Assembly: GCF_042677045.1 (NCBI RefSeq)
Contig: NZ_JBHTIH010000003.1
Coordinates: 806,001-870,000 of the forward strand
Length of the DNA: 64,000 nucleotides
Reading direction: 5' to 3'
Source of the DNA: Lysobacter_K koreensis
GTDB lineage: Bacteria > Pseudomonadota > Gammaproteobacteria > Xanthomonadales > Xanthomonadaceae
Shown: positions 1-8,367 of the stretch, in pieces
Position numbering within the stretch: the stretch's first letter is position 1
Layout of the letters: the number at the start of each line of letters is the position of its first letter
Program-made: the position numbers and the translations under genes
The notes under the pieces: model-generated
Told to the model about the DNA's origin: nothing
The model's input: only the letters and a program-made list of their open reading frames with translations
Database searches by the model: none

Positions 1-166
1 ACAGGTGGTACTTGAGGATGTACAGCAGCAGCAGCGCCTTCATCCCGTAGAACGAGAAGCGCTCCCACATCTCGGTGAAGAAGCACACGAACAGGCCCTT
101 GGGATGGCCAAGGAACTCGCCGGTGTCGACGGCAGTGGGTACGGCGGTGGATGCGGATGCAGGCAC
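1..166 (-). CDS. POT/PTR2-family peptide transporter, N-terminal fragment
   Basis: Only the first ~55 codons lie inside the window; the gene continues past base 1. The translated start contains the POT-family first-helix signature (FFTEMWERFSFYGMKALL), expected for proton-coupled di-/tripeptide permeases of the inner membrane. I chose a GTG start at 166 because a GGAG ribosome site sits 6 bases upstream; another in-frame GTG at 193 is possible. A TATACT -10-like hexamer on the minus strand at 205-210 would give a leader of about 30 bases for the 166 start. The gene is divergent from the S9 peptidase. Family assignment is firm for this motif; substrate is unknown. Confidence 0.75.
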   Translation of the reverse strand, partial: MPASASTAVPTAVDTGEFLGHPKGLFVCFFTEMWERFSFYGMKALLLLYILKYHL

Positions 167-340
167 AGCAGGCTCCGGAAGGCGGGCGGACACGCAAGCG
201 CCCGAGTATAGCGGCGGCCCCGACCTCGCTGGATTTGCTGCTTGATGTGGCGGCAACGTGACCAGATCCACCGCGTTTTTGCCGCGGCCGCCCCGCGCGG
301 CCTACCATCGCCGTTTCGCGCCTTCGCCCCGGAGCCATCG

Positions 341-2479
341 ATGAACCTGCGTCACGCCGTCCTGCCGCTGCTGATCGCCACCGCGTTGCCGGCCTTCAGC
401 GCCACCGCGCAGTCCGCCCCGCCCGCTGCCGCCAAGCCTTCAGCGGACGCGCCGCGCGGCCTGCAGGCGCGCGACCTGGCCACGCTCGACCGCGTGTCCT
501 CGCCGACCCTTTCGCCCGACGGCCGCAAGCTGGTGTTCGCCAAGCGCGTGGTCGACTTCGACGGCAACAAGTCGGCGACCTCGCTGTGGATCGAGGACCT
601 GCGCGCACGCGACGCCGCGCCGCCGGTGCGCCTGACCCCGGCCGGCTGGAACGTCAACACCCCGCGCTTCTCGCCCGACGGCAAGACGGTGTACTTCCTC
701 AGCAGCAAGGGCGGCAGCTCGCAGCTGTACGCGATCGCGAGCGCCGGCGGCGTGCCGCGGCAGCTGACCGCGTTCGCGGTAGACGTCGGCGATTACCAGT
801 TGTCGCCCGACGGCAAGCGGGTCGCGTTCAACGCCGAGGCGTTCGCCGACTGCGGCAGCGACCTGGCCTGCAGCAAGAAGCAGGTCGATGCCGCCGCCGC
901 GAAGAAAGCCAGCGGCAAGGTCTTCGACCGCATGTTCATCCGGCACTGGGACGCGTGGAACGACGGCCGCCTCAACCGCCTGTTCGTGGCCACGCTGCCG
1001 ACCGCGGGCAAGCAGGTGAGCCAGGCGACCGCGATCGCCACCGACGTCGCCGGCGACGTGCCCTCCCGGCCGTTCGGCGATGCCAGCGAGTACACCTGGG
1101 CGCCCGATGGCAATTCCCTGGTGCTCAGTGCGCGCAAGGCCGACCGCGCCGAGCCGTGGTCGACCAACTTCGACCTCTACCAGGTCAGTGCCGACGGCAC
1201 CGGCGCGGCCAGGAACCTGACCTCGGACAACCCCGCCTGGGACACCGGCGCGGTGTTCGGCAAGGACGGCAAGACGCTGTACTACCGCGCGATGAAGCGC
1301 CCCGGCTTCGAGGCCGACCGCTTCGCCCTGATCGCGATGGACCTGGCGACCGGCCAGCGCCGCGAGATCGCCCCCGGCTGGGACCGCTCGGCCGACAACA
1401 TCGTGCTGTCCGCCGACGGCCAGACGCTGTACATCACCGCCCAGGACCTCGGCCAGCACCCGCTGTTCGCGGTGCACGTCGCCAGCGGCGGCGTCACCAA
1501 GGTGATCGGGGACGGCAGCGTGTCCGCGTTCGATATTGCCGGTTCCGATCCGGCCGGGCAGACGCTCGCGTTCGCGCGCAATTCGCTCAAGAGTGGCGAC
1601 CAGCTGTTCACCGGCGGCATTCACGGCGCGCCGCTGCGCGCGATCACCCCAAGCGCCTCCGAGCTGCTGCCGCAGGTCAAGTTCGGCGACTACGAGCAGT
1701 TCCAGTTCAAGGGATGGAGCGGCGATACCGTGCACGGCTACGTGGTCAAGCCGTGGAACTACCAGGAAGGCCGCAAGTACCCGGTCGCGTTCCTGATTCA
1801 CGGCGGCCCACAGGGCAGCTTCGGTGACGGCTGGAGCTACCGCTGGAACCCGCAGACCTATGCCGGCCAGGGCTACGCGGTGGTGATGATCGACTTCCAC
1901 GGTTCCACCGGCTACGGCCAGGCGTTTACCGACGCGATCAGCCAGCACTGGGGTGACCGCCCGCTGGAGGACCTGCAGAAGGGCTGGGCCGCGGCGCAGA
2001 AGCAGTACCCGTTCCTGGACGGCGGCAACGCCTGCGCGCTGGGCGCGTCGTACGGCGGCTTCATGGTCAACTGGATCGCCGGCAACTGGCACACCCCGCA
2101 ATCGGGCGCGTGGAAGTGCCTGGTCAACCACGACGGCGTGTTCGACCAGCGCGCGATGGGCTACGCCACCGAGGAGCTGTGGTTCACCGAGTGGGAGCAG
2201 GGCGGCACCCCGTACGACGTCCCGAAAAACTACGAGAAGTTCAACCCGGTCAACCACGTCAAGGAGTGGCGCGTGCCGATGCTGGTGGTGCAGGGCCAGC
2301 AGGACTTCCGGATCCCGGCCGAGCAGGGCATCGCCACCTTCACCGCGCTGCAGCGCCGTGGCATCGAATCCAAGTTCCTGTACTTCCCGGACGAGAACCA
2401 CTGGGTGCTGAAGCCGCAGAATTCGGTGCAGTGGCACGACACGGTCAACGGCTGGCTCGAGAAGCACCTGGGCCAGTAA
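341..2479 (+). CDS. Exported S9-family prolyl oligopeptidase-like serine peptidase
   Basis: A 712-residue protein with a signal peptide (cleavage likely after ATAQS, about residue 26). An N-terminal beta-propeller carries several PD40-type LSPDG/FSPDG repeats, and an alpha/beta-hydrolase domain fills the last ~250 residues. The nucleophile motif GASYGGF places Ser570; Asp655 (QGQQDFRIP) and His687 (DENHW) complete the triad, so it should be active. S9 enzymes of the dipeptidyl/acylaminoacyl peptidase group trim short peptides, here probably in the periplasm. The start at 341 has a GGAG site 8 bases upstream and gives a proper signal peptide; the frame is open back to 242. The exact S9 subfamily is not determined. 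Confidence 0.9.
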   Translation: MNLRHAVLPLLIATALPAFSATAQSAPPAAAKPSADAPRGLQARDLATLDRVSSPTLSPDGRKLVFAKRVVDFDGNKSATSLWIEDLRARDAAPPVRLTPAGWNVNTPRFSPDGKTVYFLSSKGGSSQLYAIASAGGVPRQLTAFAVDVGDYQLSPDGKRVAFNAEAFADCGSDLACSKKQVDAAAAKKASGKVFDRMFIRHWDAWNDGRLNRLFVATLPTAGKQVSQATAIATDVAGDVPSRPFGDASEYTWAPDGNSLVLSARKADRAEPWSTNFDLYQVSADGTGAARNLTSDNPAWDTGAVFGKDGKTLYYRAMKRPGFEADRFALIAMDLATGQRREIAPGWDRSADNIVLSADGQTLYITAQDLGQHPLFAVHVASGGVTKVIGDGSVSAFDIAGSDPAGQTLAFARNSLKSGDQLFTGGIHGAPLRAITPSASELLPQVKFGDYEQFQFKGWSGDTVHGYVVKPWNYQEGRKYPVAFLIHGGPQGSFGDGWSYRWNPQTYAGQGYAVVMIDFHGSTGYGQAFTDAISQHWGDRPLEDLQKGWAAAQKQYPFLDGGNACALGASYGGFMVNWIAGNWHTPQSGAWKCLVNHDGVFDQRAMGYATEELWFTEWEQGGTPYDVPKNYEKFNPVNHVKEWRVPMLVVQGQQDFRIPAEQGIATFTALQRRGIESKFLYFPDENHWVLKPQNSVQWHDTVNGWLEKHLGQ

Positions 2480-2581
2480 TTCGGGGATTGGGGCCGCGAC
2501 GGCGGGGTGTCGTCGCGGCCGGTTGCCGGTGTGGTCGCGGGTCGGCGTTGTACCCGATGGGTACGGCGTGCGGAGCGGACC

Positions 2582-2794
2582 ATGATCGGCAAATCCCCCA
2601 CCGGCACCTCCGGCAGCGGACGCTCCGGGGCCGGAACACCCTTCAAGCTGAGTGAACAGCGCAGCGGCCGCGACCGGCGGCAGGGCCACGAGCGCCGCGA
2701 GGAGGTCCGCTACGAGCCGGCCAAGGCCGACCGCCGCAGCGGCAGCGACCGCCGCACCCACGGCGGCTGGGACGACGTGCCGATCCGGCGTTGA
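2582..2794 (+). CDS. Small basic protein with RRSGxDRR-like motifs, function unknown
   Basis: A 70-residue highly charged protein, rich in Arg, Ser and Gly, with SEQRSGRDRRQ near the middle and a similar RRSGSDRR near the C-terminus. There is no signal peptide or membrane segment. The start follows a GGAGCGGACC purine-rich stretch. The frame is open back to 2507, but the shorter product is more plausible. I do not recognise a named family; short Arg-rich proteins with this type of motif occur as hypothetical proteins in proteobacteria. It lies about 100 bases downstream of the S9 peptidase on the same strand and could be co-transcribed. A non-coding explanation cannot be excluded. Confidence 0.5.
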   Translation: MIGKSPTGTSGSGRSGAGTPFKLSEQRSGRDRRQGHERREEVRYEPAKADRRSGSDRRTHGGWDDVPIRR

Positions 2795-2902
2795 GGCGCA
2801 GCGGCGCCGCGCTGGAAGGCACCCCCGGCCCGGCCGCGGGGCAATGGCAGCCGTGAGCCTGTGCCGCATCGAAGCCGATCCCAAGGATGCGCCGACGGGT
2901 AT

Positions 2903-3200
2903 GCGGGCAACCCTCCGAAGCGGTGGGCGCATACCTTTGACGCGGTGCCTGCCTACCTTCGCCGGTATCCGCGCATACCTCCCAAGCGCTCCCGCGGACC
3001 TGCAAAGCGGTGTCCGCATACCTCCGGAGCATTCGCGGACGGCTTCGACGCAATGCGCGGATACCTCCGAAGCAATGCCGGCATACCTCCCGAGCGGCTC
3101 GGGCGACCTGCAAAGCAGTGTCGGCTGCCTTGCGGGCATTCGCGGACCGCTTCCAAGGTATGCGCGCATACCTGCGAAACCCCGTCGCCTGCCTCAAGGC
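2903..3200. repeat. Degenerate 21-22 bp tandem repeat array, about 14 units
   Basis: The 457-base gap between the small basic gene and the nitronate monooxygenase gene is largely filled by degenerate repeats. The unit approximates CGCGCATACCTCCGAAGCGG. Anchoring on the TACCT core gives unit positions near 2910, 2932, 2954, 2976, 2997, 3019, 3040, 3062, 3084, 3105, 3126, 3147, 3169 and 3190. Spacings are 21 or 22 bases (mean about 21.5). The mixed spacing breaks any single reading frame, so this is not a coding heptad repeat although several frames are open through it. It is not CRISPR: there are no unique spacers. Confidence 0.8.
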
Positions 3201-3219
3201 CGTGCGGCCAGGGCCGTGG

Positions 3220-3237
3220 GGCGGGTTTCAACCCGCC
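3220..3237 (-). terminator. Hairpin downstream of the nitronate monooxygenase gene
   Basis: A perfect stem GGCGGGTT/AACCCGCC with a 2-base centre lies 14 bases beyond the stop codon of the minus-strand monooxygenase gene. No T-tract follows, so it may act as a rho-assisted end or an mRNA-stabilising structure. Nearly the same hairpin occurs after the DUF3301 gene and, with a variant stem, after pheS, which points to a REP-type repeat. Confidence 0.55.
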
Positions 3238-3251
3238 GCCCGTCCGCGGTG

Positions 3252-4373
3252 TCACTCCAGCGCTTGGCGCCCGGCCTGCCCCAGTGCCACGCCGGTGTCG
3301 CGCACCAGCGAATCGAACAGTTCACGCGCGTGGCGGTGACGCAGCAGCAGCGCCGCCTGGCCGGCCCATAGCGAGATCAGGTCGCCGCGGCCCTGCGCCA
3401 CCGCGGCCGGCTTGAAGCTGCCGGTGAACCAGCTCTGGATCGGGTAGGGGAAGAAGCCGGTGCCGTGCGCCAGGCCTGCCACGCCCATGCCGTCGCGCAT
3501 GTCCTCGACGAACCGATTGCGGATGCCGCGCGCCAGCCGGCCGCTGAACGCGCGCGTGAGCGCCGTGTACTTCGCCTGATCGCTGAACAATGCCGCGCGG
3601 TGGACCGCGCTGGCGTTGGATTCCTCGCAGGCCAGGAATGCGGTGCCGACCTGCACGCCGCGCGCGCCAAGCATCAGCGCCGCGGCGACGCCGCGCCCGT
3701 CGGCGATGCCGCCGGCCGCGATCACCGGCGCGCGCACGCGGTCGACGACCTGCGGCACCAGCGCCAGGGTGCCGGTCAACGAGTCCTCGGCCGAGCGCAG
3801 GAACGACACCCGGTGGCCGCCGGCCTCCATCCCGGTGGCGACGATCGCGTCGACCCCGGCCGCGTCCATCGCCAGCGCCTCGTCGACGGTGGTGACGGTG
3901 CCGATGGTGGCGATGCCGCGACGCCGGCACTGCTCGAGGATCTCGGCCGACGGGATCCCGAACACGAAGCTGAAGACCGGCGGCGCGACCTCGAGCAACG
4001 CCTCGACCTGCGCCTCGAACGCCTCGCCGTAGCGCGGCGGCATGGCGGGTGGTGGCAGCCCGAGTTCGTCGTAGTACGGCCGCAGGCGCGCGATCCCTGC
4101 CTCGAACTGCGCCGCGGTCAACGCGTCGCCGCCGAGGTCGGCGTTGGAGACCCACAGGTTCAGTGCGTACGGTTGGCTGGTGCGGGCGCGGATGCTGGCA
4201 TCGAGCGCGCGGATTGCGTCCGGCGCGAGGTGGTGGATGCCGAACGAGCCCAGGCCGCCGGCCTCGGACACCGCGGCCAGCAGCTCGACCGAGGACAGGC
4301 CGCCGCCGAACGGGCCCTGCACGATCGGATGGCGCAAGCCGAGGCGGCGGCTAAGTTCGGTGTCGTTCCACAT
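3252..4373 (-). CDS. Nitronate monooxygenase (2-nitropropane dioxygenase family)
   Basis: A 373-residue soluble flavoenzyme of the NMO/2-NPD TIM-barrel family, expected to bind FMN and oxidise nitronates such as propionate-3-nitronate. Motifs run in the expected order: the N-terminal QGPFGGG loop, the GMEAGGH segment with the catalytic-type His, the AAGGIADG glycine-rich phosphate loop, and GARGVQVGTAFL. The ATG at 4373 has an AAGGA site at good spacing and begins right before the conserved barrel start, so the longer upstream frame is rejected. It is followed by a hairpin and stands alone on its strand. Length is normal for the family. Confidence 0.9.
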   Translation of the reverse strand: MWNDTELSRRLGLRHPIVQGPFGGGLSSVELLAAVSEAGGLGSFGIHHLAPDAIRALDASIRARTSQPYALNLWVSNADLGGDALTAAQFEAGIARLRPYYDELGLPPPAMPPRYGEAFEAQVEALLEVAPPVFSFVFGIPSAEILEQCRRRGIATIGTVTTVDEALAMDAAGVDAIVATGMEAGGHRVSFLRSAEDSLTGTLALVPQVVDRVRAPVIAAGGIADGRGVAAALMLGARGVQVGTAFLACEESNASAVHRAALFSDQAKYTALTRAFSGRLARGIRNRFVEDMRDGMGVAGLAHGTGFFPYPIQSWFTGSFKPAAVAQGRGDLISLWAGQAALLLRHRHARELFDSLVRDTGVALGQAGRQALE

Positions 4374-4460
4374 GGCAGGGTCCTTTGCGGTGGGGAGGTC
4401 GCGGCTGCTGCTTCTGGTTCGGCGGTCCGGGCACGCGCGGGGCCGCCGGGGTTGCATATC

Positions 4461-4577
4461 GCTCGTCATTCCTGCGAACGCAGGGATCCAGTGCCTTTGC
4501 TTGGAAAGGTGCCGAAGTCGCTGGATGTTCGGCTCCGCCGAAGTAAAGCGGAGCCTGCTTTCGCAGGAATGACGAGC
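4461..4577. repeat. Inverted-repeat intergenic element with dRS3-like ends
   Basis: Two 24-base arms (4461-4484 and 4554-4577) match in inverted orientation at 23 of 24 positions. Each arm has its own small palindrome (CATTCCTGCGAACGCAGG). The whole looks like a short non-coding mobile repeat of about 117 bases. A related element with the same architecture lies at 15111-15206. The remaining ~300 bases of this 412-base gap (4374-4785) show no convincing gene; they should hold the monooxygenase promoter. Confidence 0.75.
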
Positions 4578-4785
4578 AAGAAAACAGACGCAGTTCCACG
4601 GTGCCGAGAGATCGAGTGAGGCGTGTGCACCTGATGCCCGCACTCTAGGCGCCCACACGGCAGCAATGACAGCGCACTGCGGATCGGTGTGTTGCAGCGA
4701 TCGCCCTGATCGGCGCCCCTCGCGGTCGATGGTGCGTCATCGAGCGCTGCCCTCGACGGCGGGATTACGCCGACCGGCGACTTTT

Positions 4786-5046
4786 TCAGCAGCAGCGGCT
4801 GCGGCCCTTGCCGTAGCGCGCCAGCATGCGCTCGTGGAAGAACGCATCGCGGCCCATCGGCTCGCGCCCGGGATGGCGGCGACGGACGTGCTCGACGTAG
4901 TGGTCGTAGTCGGGGATGCCGATCGCGGCCCGCGCGGTCTGCGCTGCCGCTCGCCACCAGCGCGTGGCCAGATGAAGCGCGCCGCGCGCGAGCCATGCCC
5001 CGGCCAACGCGCCGCCCTCAGCGCGCGATCGAATCGAGTGCGACAT
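4786..5046 (-). CDS. ybdD: YbdD/YjiX family small protein (DUF466)
   Basis: An 86-residue protein with the family pattern of an amphipathic N-terminus followed by a conserved core (IGIPDYDHYVEHVRRRHPGREPM) and a short cysteine-containing tail. YbdD-type proteins are the regular small partners of CstA/BtsT peptide or pyruvate transporters; their molecular role is not settled. Its ATG lies inside the end of cstA (29-base overlap), so the two are almost certainly translated from one mRNA. Full length. Confidence 0.88.
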   Translation of the reverse strand: MSHSIRSRAEGGALAGAWLARGALHLATRWWRAAAQTARAAIGIPDYDHYVEHVRRRHPGREPMGRDAFFHERMLARYGKGRSRCC

Positions 5047-7108
5047 AAGCGCTCTCCCGCGACGATGGCGCCTGGCTGCTGCGTGCCGCGAACGCCGCGC
5101 GCAAGCCGAAGCACACGATCGCCACCACCACCGCCACGAACAGCGCGGTCAGCCCGGCATCGATGTAGTTGTTGAACACCACCCGCTGCATCTCCTCGAT
5201 CGACTTGGCCGGCGCCAGCAGCTCGCCGCGCGCGGCCGCATCGGCGAAGCGCCGCGCGTTGGCGATGAAGCCGATTTTCGGGTTCGGGTCGAACAGCTTC
5301 TGCCAGCCGGCGGTTAGCGTGCACACCAGCAGCCACGCGGTCGGCAGCAGCGGGATCCACAGGTATTTCTCGCGCTTCATCCGCACCATCACCACGCAGC
5401 AGAACACCAGCGCCAGGCCGGCGAGCATCTGGTTGGCGATGCCGAACAGCGGCCACAGCGTGTTGATGCCGCCCAGCGGGTCGACCACGCCCTGGTACAG
5501 GAACCAGCCCCAGCCGGACACGGCCAGCAGCGTGCAGGCGATGTTCGCGCCCCAGCTGTCGGTGCGCCCCAGCGGCGCGTAGGCCATGCCGAGCAGCTCC
5601 TGGATCATGAAGCGCGCGACGCGGGTGCCGGCATCGATCGTGGTGAGGATGAACAGTGCCTCGAACAGGATCGCGTAGTGGTACCAGAACGCCATCATCC
5701 CCTGGCCCGGGATCAGCCCGTGCAGGATCTGCGCCATGCCGACCGCGAGCGTCGGCGCGCCGCCGGTGCGCGAGAGGATGGTGGTCTCGCCGATGTCGCG
5801 CGCGGTCGCGGTCAGCACCTCGGGGGTGAGCACGAAGCCCCAGCTGGAGATCGCCGCGGCCGCGGACTCGGCGCTGGTGCCGATCAGCGCCGCCGGCGCG
5901 TTCATCGCGAAGTACACGCCCGGCTGCAGCACGCACGCGGCGATCAGCGCCATGATCGCGACGAACGCCTCCATCAGCATGCCGCCGTAGCCGACCAGCG
6001 GGATATGCGCCTCGCTGGAGATCAGCTTCGGCGTGGTGCCCGAGGCGATCAGGGAGTGGAAGCCCGATACCGAGCCACAGGCAATCGTGATGAATAGGAA
6101 CGGGAACAACTTGCCCGAGAACACCGGCCCGCTGCCGTCGATGAACCTGGTCACCGCCGGCATCTGCAGGTCCGGCATCGCGATCACTATCGCGAGCGCC
6201 AGCATCAGCACGGTGCCGATCTTGAGAAAGGTCGACAGGTAGTCGCGCGGCGCCAGCAGCAGCCACACCGGCAGCACCGCGGCGATGAAGCCGTAGCCGA
6301 TCAGCAGCCACGCCAGGGTGGTGCCCTGGAGGTGGAACAGCTCGCCCCATACCGGATCGACCGCGACCTTGCCGCCGACCCAGATCGCCAAGAGCAGCAG
6401 CGCCAGGCCCATGATCGAGACCTCGAGGATGCGGCCGGGGCGGAAGTGGCGCAGGTACACGCCCATCGCGACCGCGATCGGGATCGTCATCGCCACCGTG
6501 AACGTGCCCCACGGGCTCTCGGCCAGCGCCTTGACCACGACCAGCGCCAGCACCGCGAGCAGGATCACCATGATCATCAGGATCCCGACCATCGAGATCA
6601 CGCCGGCCGCCGGCCCCAGTTCGGCGCGGATCATCTCGCCCAGTGAGCGGCCGTCGCGGCGCGTGGAGAAGAACAGCACCAGCATGTCCTGCACCGCGCC
6701 GGCCAGCACCACGCCGACCAGGATCCACAGCGTACCGGGCAGGTAGCCCATCTGCGCCGCGAGCACCGGCCCGACCAGCGGCCCGGCGCCGGCGATCGCG
6801 GCGAAGTGGTGGCCGAACACCACCGACTTCTCGGTTGGCACGTAGTCGAGGCCGTCGTTGCGGCGCCACGCCGGGGTCGCGCGGGTCGGGTCGATGCCCA
6901 GCGCGTGCACCGCGATCCAGCGGCCGTAGAAGCGGTAGGCGATCGTGAACACCGACACCATCGCGACCACCAGCCACATCGCGTTGATGGTCTCGCCGCG
7001 CGCCAGCGCCACCGTGCCCAACGCGAAGGCGCCCAGCACCGCCAGGGCGATCCAGCCGGCCATGCCGATCCAGCTGATCGCGCCCCTGGATCCGGAAAGT
7101 CCCTTCAT
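5018..7108 (-). CDS. cstA: CstA-family carbon starvation protein (pyruvate/peptide transporter)
   Basis: A 696-residue polytopic inner-membrane protein. It carries the CstA N-terminal region with FGHHFAAIAGAGPLVGP, TTILSRTGGAPTLAVGMA further on, and a long C-terminal hydrophobic domain. CstA/BtsT transporters import pyruvate or peptides during nutrient limitation. The start at 7108 has a GGAGG site 7 bases upstream; an upstream in-frame extension lacks one. The length matches the family (~690-700). The 3' end overlaps ybdD. No regulatory gene is adjacent. Confidence 0.95.
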   Translation of the reverse strand: MKGLSGSRGAISWIGMAGWIALAVLGAFALGTVALARGETINAMWLVVAMVSVFTIAYRFYGRWIAVHALGIDPTRATPAWRRNDGLDYVPTEKSVVFGHHFAAIAGAGPLVGPVLAAQMGYLPGTLWILVGVVLAGAVQDMLVLFFSTRRDGRSLGEMIRAELGPAAGVISMVGILMIMVILLAVLALVVVKALAESPWGTFTVAMTIPIAVAMGVYLRHFRPGRILEVSIMGLALLLLAIWVGGKVAVDPVWGELFHLQGTTLAWLLIGYGFIAAVLPVWLLLAPRDYLSTFLKIGTVLMLALAIVIAMPDLQMPAVTRFIDGSGPVFSGKLFPFLFITIACGSVSGFHSLIASGTTPKLISSEAHIPLVGYGGMLMEAFVAIMALIAACVLQPGVYFAMNAPAALIGTSAESAAAAISSWGFVLTPEVLTATARDIGETTILSRTGGAPTLAVGMAQILHGLIPGQGMMAFWYHYAILFEALFILTTIDAGTRVARFMIQELLGMAYAPLGRTDSWGANIACTLLAVSGWGWFLYQGVVDPLGGINTLWPLFGIANQMLAGLALVFCCVVMVRMKREKYLWIPLLPTAWLLVCTLTAGWQKLFDPNPKIGFIANARRFADAAARGELLAPAKSIEEMQRVVFNNYIDAGLTALFVAVVVAIVCFGLRAAFAARSSQAPSSRESAYVALDSIAR

Positions 7109-7258
7109 TCGCACGCCTCCGAGTCGAAGCGTGCAGCGTCGCGCGCGCCGCCGGCCGGGGTCAATGCGCAGTGCGGCATCGCAGCGGCGACTTTGGTCCA
7201 AGAGTTCGCTGGTGGTGGTGGCAGGTTGTGAGCCGGACGGCTTCCGGGCGCGCGCGCT

Positions 7259-7334
7259 GCTGTAGATCCGCGCCTGCGCGGATCGCTTGCGCTTGCGTGC
7301 GGGAAAGCAATCCGCGCAGGCGCGGATCTACAGC
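7259..7334. repeat. REPIN-like inverted pair between corA and cstA
   Basis: Two 25-base arms, 7259-7283 and 7310-7334, are perfect inverted copies. Each arm is itself a near-perfect hairpin (ATCCGCGC/GCGCGGAT) preceded by a GTAG end. Two REP hairpins in inverted orientation with a short centre is the REPIN layout. It begins one base past the corA stop, so it probably forms the 3' end of the corA transcript. Confidence 0.8.
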
Positions 7335-7335
7335 G

Positions 7336-8328
7336 TCACAGCCACTTCGCGCGGCGCAACATGCGGAACAGCGCCACGCACACCACCGCGGTGATCCCGA
7401 TCAGGATGTAGTAGCTGTAGCGCCCGTGCAGTTCCGGCATGTGGGTGAAGTTCATGCCGTACCAGCTGGCGATCAGGGTCGGCGCGGCCAGCAGGCCGGC
7501 CCAGCCGGCCAGGCGTTTGACCACCTCGCCCTGGCGGATAGTGACCAGCGACAGGTTGACGCTCATCGCCGCGGTCAGCATCTCGCGCAGGGTGTCGGTG
7601 GTCTCGTTGATGCGCACCGCGTGGTCGTGCACGTCGCGGAAGTAGAGCTGGCTTTCCTCGTCGATCAGGCCGCCGCGGGTGCGCGCCAGCTGGCCGAGGA
7701 TGTCCTGCAGCGGTGCCACCGCCATCCGCAGCCGGGTCAGCTCGCGCTTGAGGTCGTAGAGCTTCTGCACCGTGCCCTTGCGGAAGTCGACGGCGAAGAT
7801 GTCGTGCTCGAGCTCGTTGAGCTCCTGGCTGAACTCGTCGACGATCGGGGTGAAGTTGTCGACGATCAGGTCCATCACCACGTACAGCGCGGCGCCCGGG
7901 CCATGGGGCATGTCGTCGGGCTCGCGTTCCAAGCGCGCGCGCGCCGGCGCGTAGCTGGTCGAGGCGCCGTGGCGCACGGTTACCAGGTAGCGTGGGCCGA
8001 CGAACAGGTGGGTCTCGCCGAAGCGGATGTGGTTGTCCACCGACTGCGCGGTGTGCACGGCGATGAACAGCGAGTTGCCGTAGGTCTCGAGCTTGGGGCG
8101 CTGGTGTGCGTTGTGCGCGTCCTCGACTGCGAGGTCGTGCAGGCCGAATTCCTCCTGCAGCTTGTCGAGGATCGCCTCGTGGGGCTCGTACAGGCCGACC
8201 CAGACGAAGCTGCCGTCATCGACGGCGAGCACGTCGCTGATCGCATCCAGGGTGATATCGCGGCGCGTGCCGTCGGTGGCGTAGGCGGCGGCGTTGATCA
8301 CGCACGCGGGCAGGGAAGGATCCTTCAT
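7336..8328 (-). CDS. corA: CorA-family magnesium/cobalt transporter
   Basis: A 330-residue CorA protein: a long cytoplasmic alpha/beta plus coiled-coil domain, then two C-terminal membrane helices. The diagnostic YGMNFTHMPE loop (GMN motif, with MPEL after it) precedes the last helix. It should form a pentameric Mg2+ channel. Start 8328 (MKDPSLPACVI) is chosen by family length; no strong ribosome site is visible, and an in-frame ATG at 8355 is an alternative. It stands between the DUF4105 gene and cstA on the same strand, followed by a REPIN-like element. Confidence 0.93.
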   Translation of the reverse strand: MKDPSLPACVINAAAYATDGTRRDITLDAISDVLAVDDGSFVWVGLYEPHEAILDKLQEEFGLHDLAVEDAHNAHQRPKLETYGNSLFIAVHTAQSVDNHIRFGETHLFVGPRYLVTVRHGASTSYAPARARLEREPDDMPHGPGAALYVVMDLIVDNFTPIVDEFSQELNELEHDIFAVDFRKGTVQKLYDLKRELTRLRMAVAPLQDILGQLARTRGGLIDEESQLYFRDVHDHAVRINETTDTLREMLTAAMSVNLSLVTIRQGEVVKRLAGWAGLLAAPTLIASWYGMNFTHMPELHGRYSYYILIGITAVVCVALFRMLRRAKWL

Positions 8329-8367
8329 GCCGGCATCGTGCCCGCGCCGCGGCATGCGGGCAAGGCG

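Noticed and set aside
440..3169. A 909-codon open frame on the minus strand opposite the S9 peptidase
   Set aside because: It is antisense to a complete peptidase with intact catalytic triad, is very rich in Arg/Ala/Val as expected of a shadow frame in GC-rich DNA, and shows no domain.
2903..3200. CRISPR-like look of the repeat array
   Set aside because: Units are adjacent and degenerate with no unique spacers, and no cas gene is near.
2861..3415. Open frames with heptad-like peptides through the tandem array
   Set aside because: The spacing alternates between 21 and 22 bases, so no frame stays in register; the frames run on into the antisense of the monooxygenase gene.
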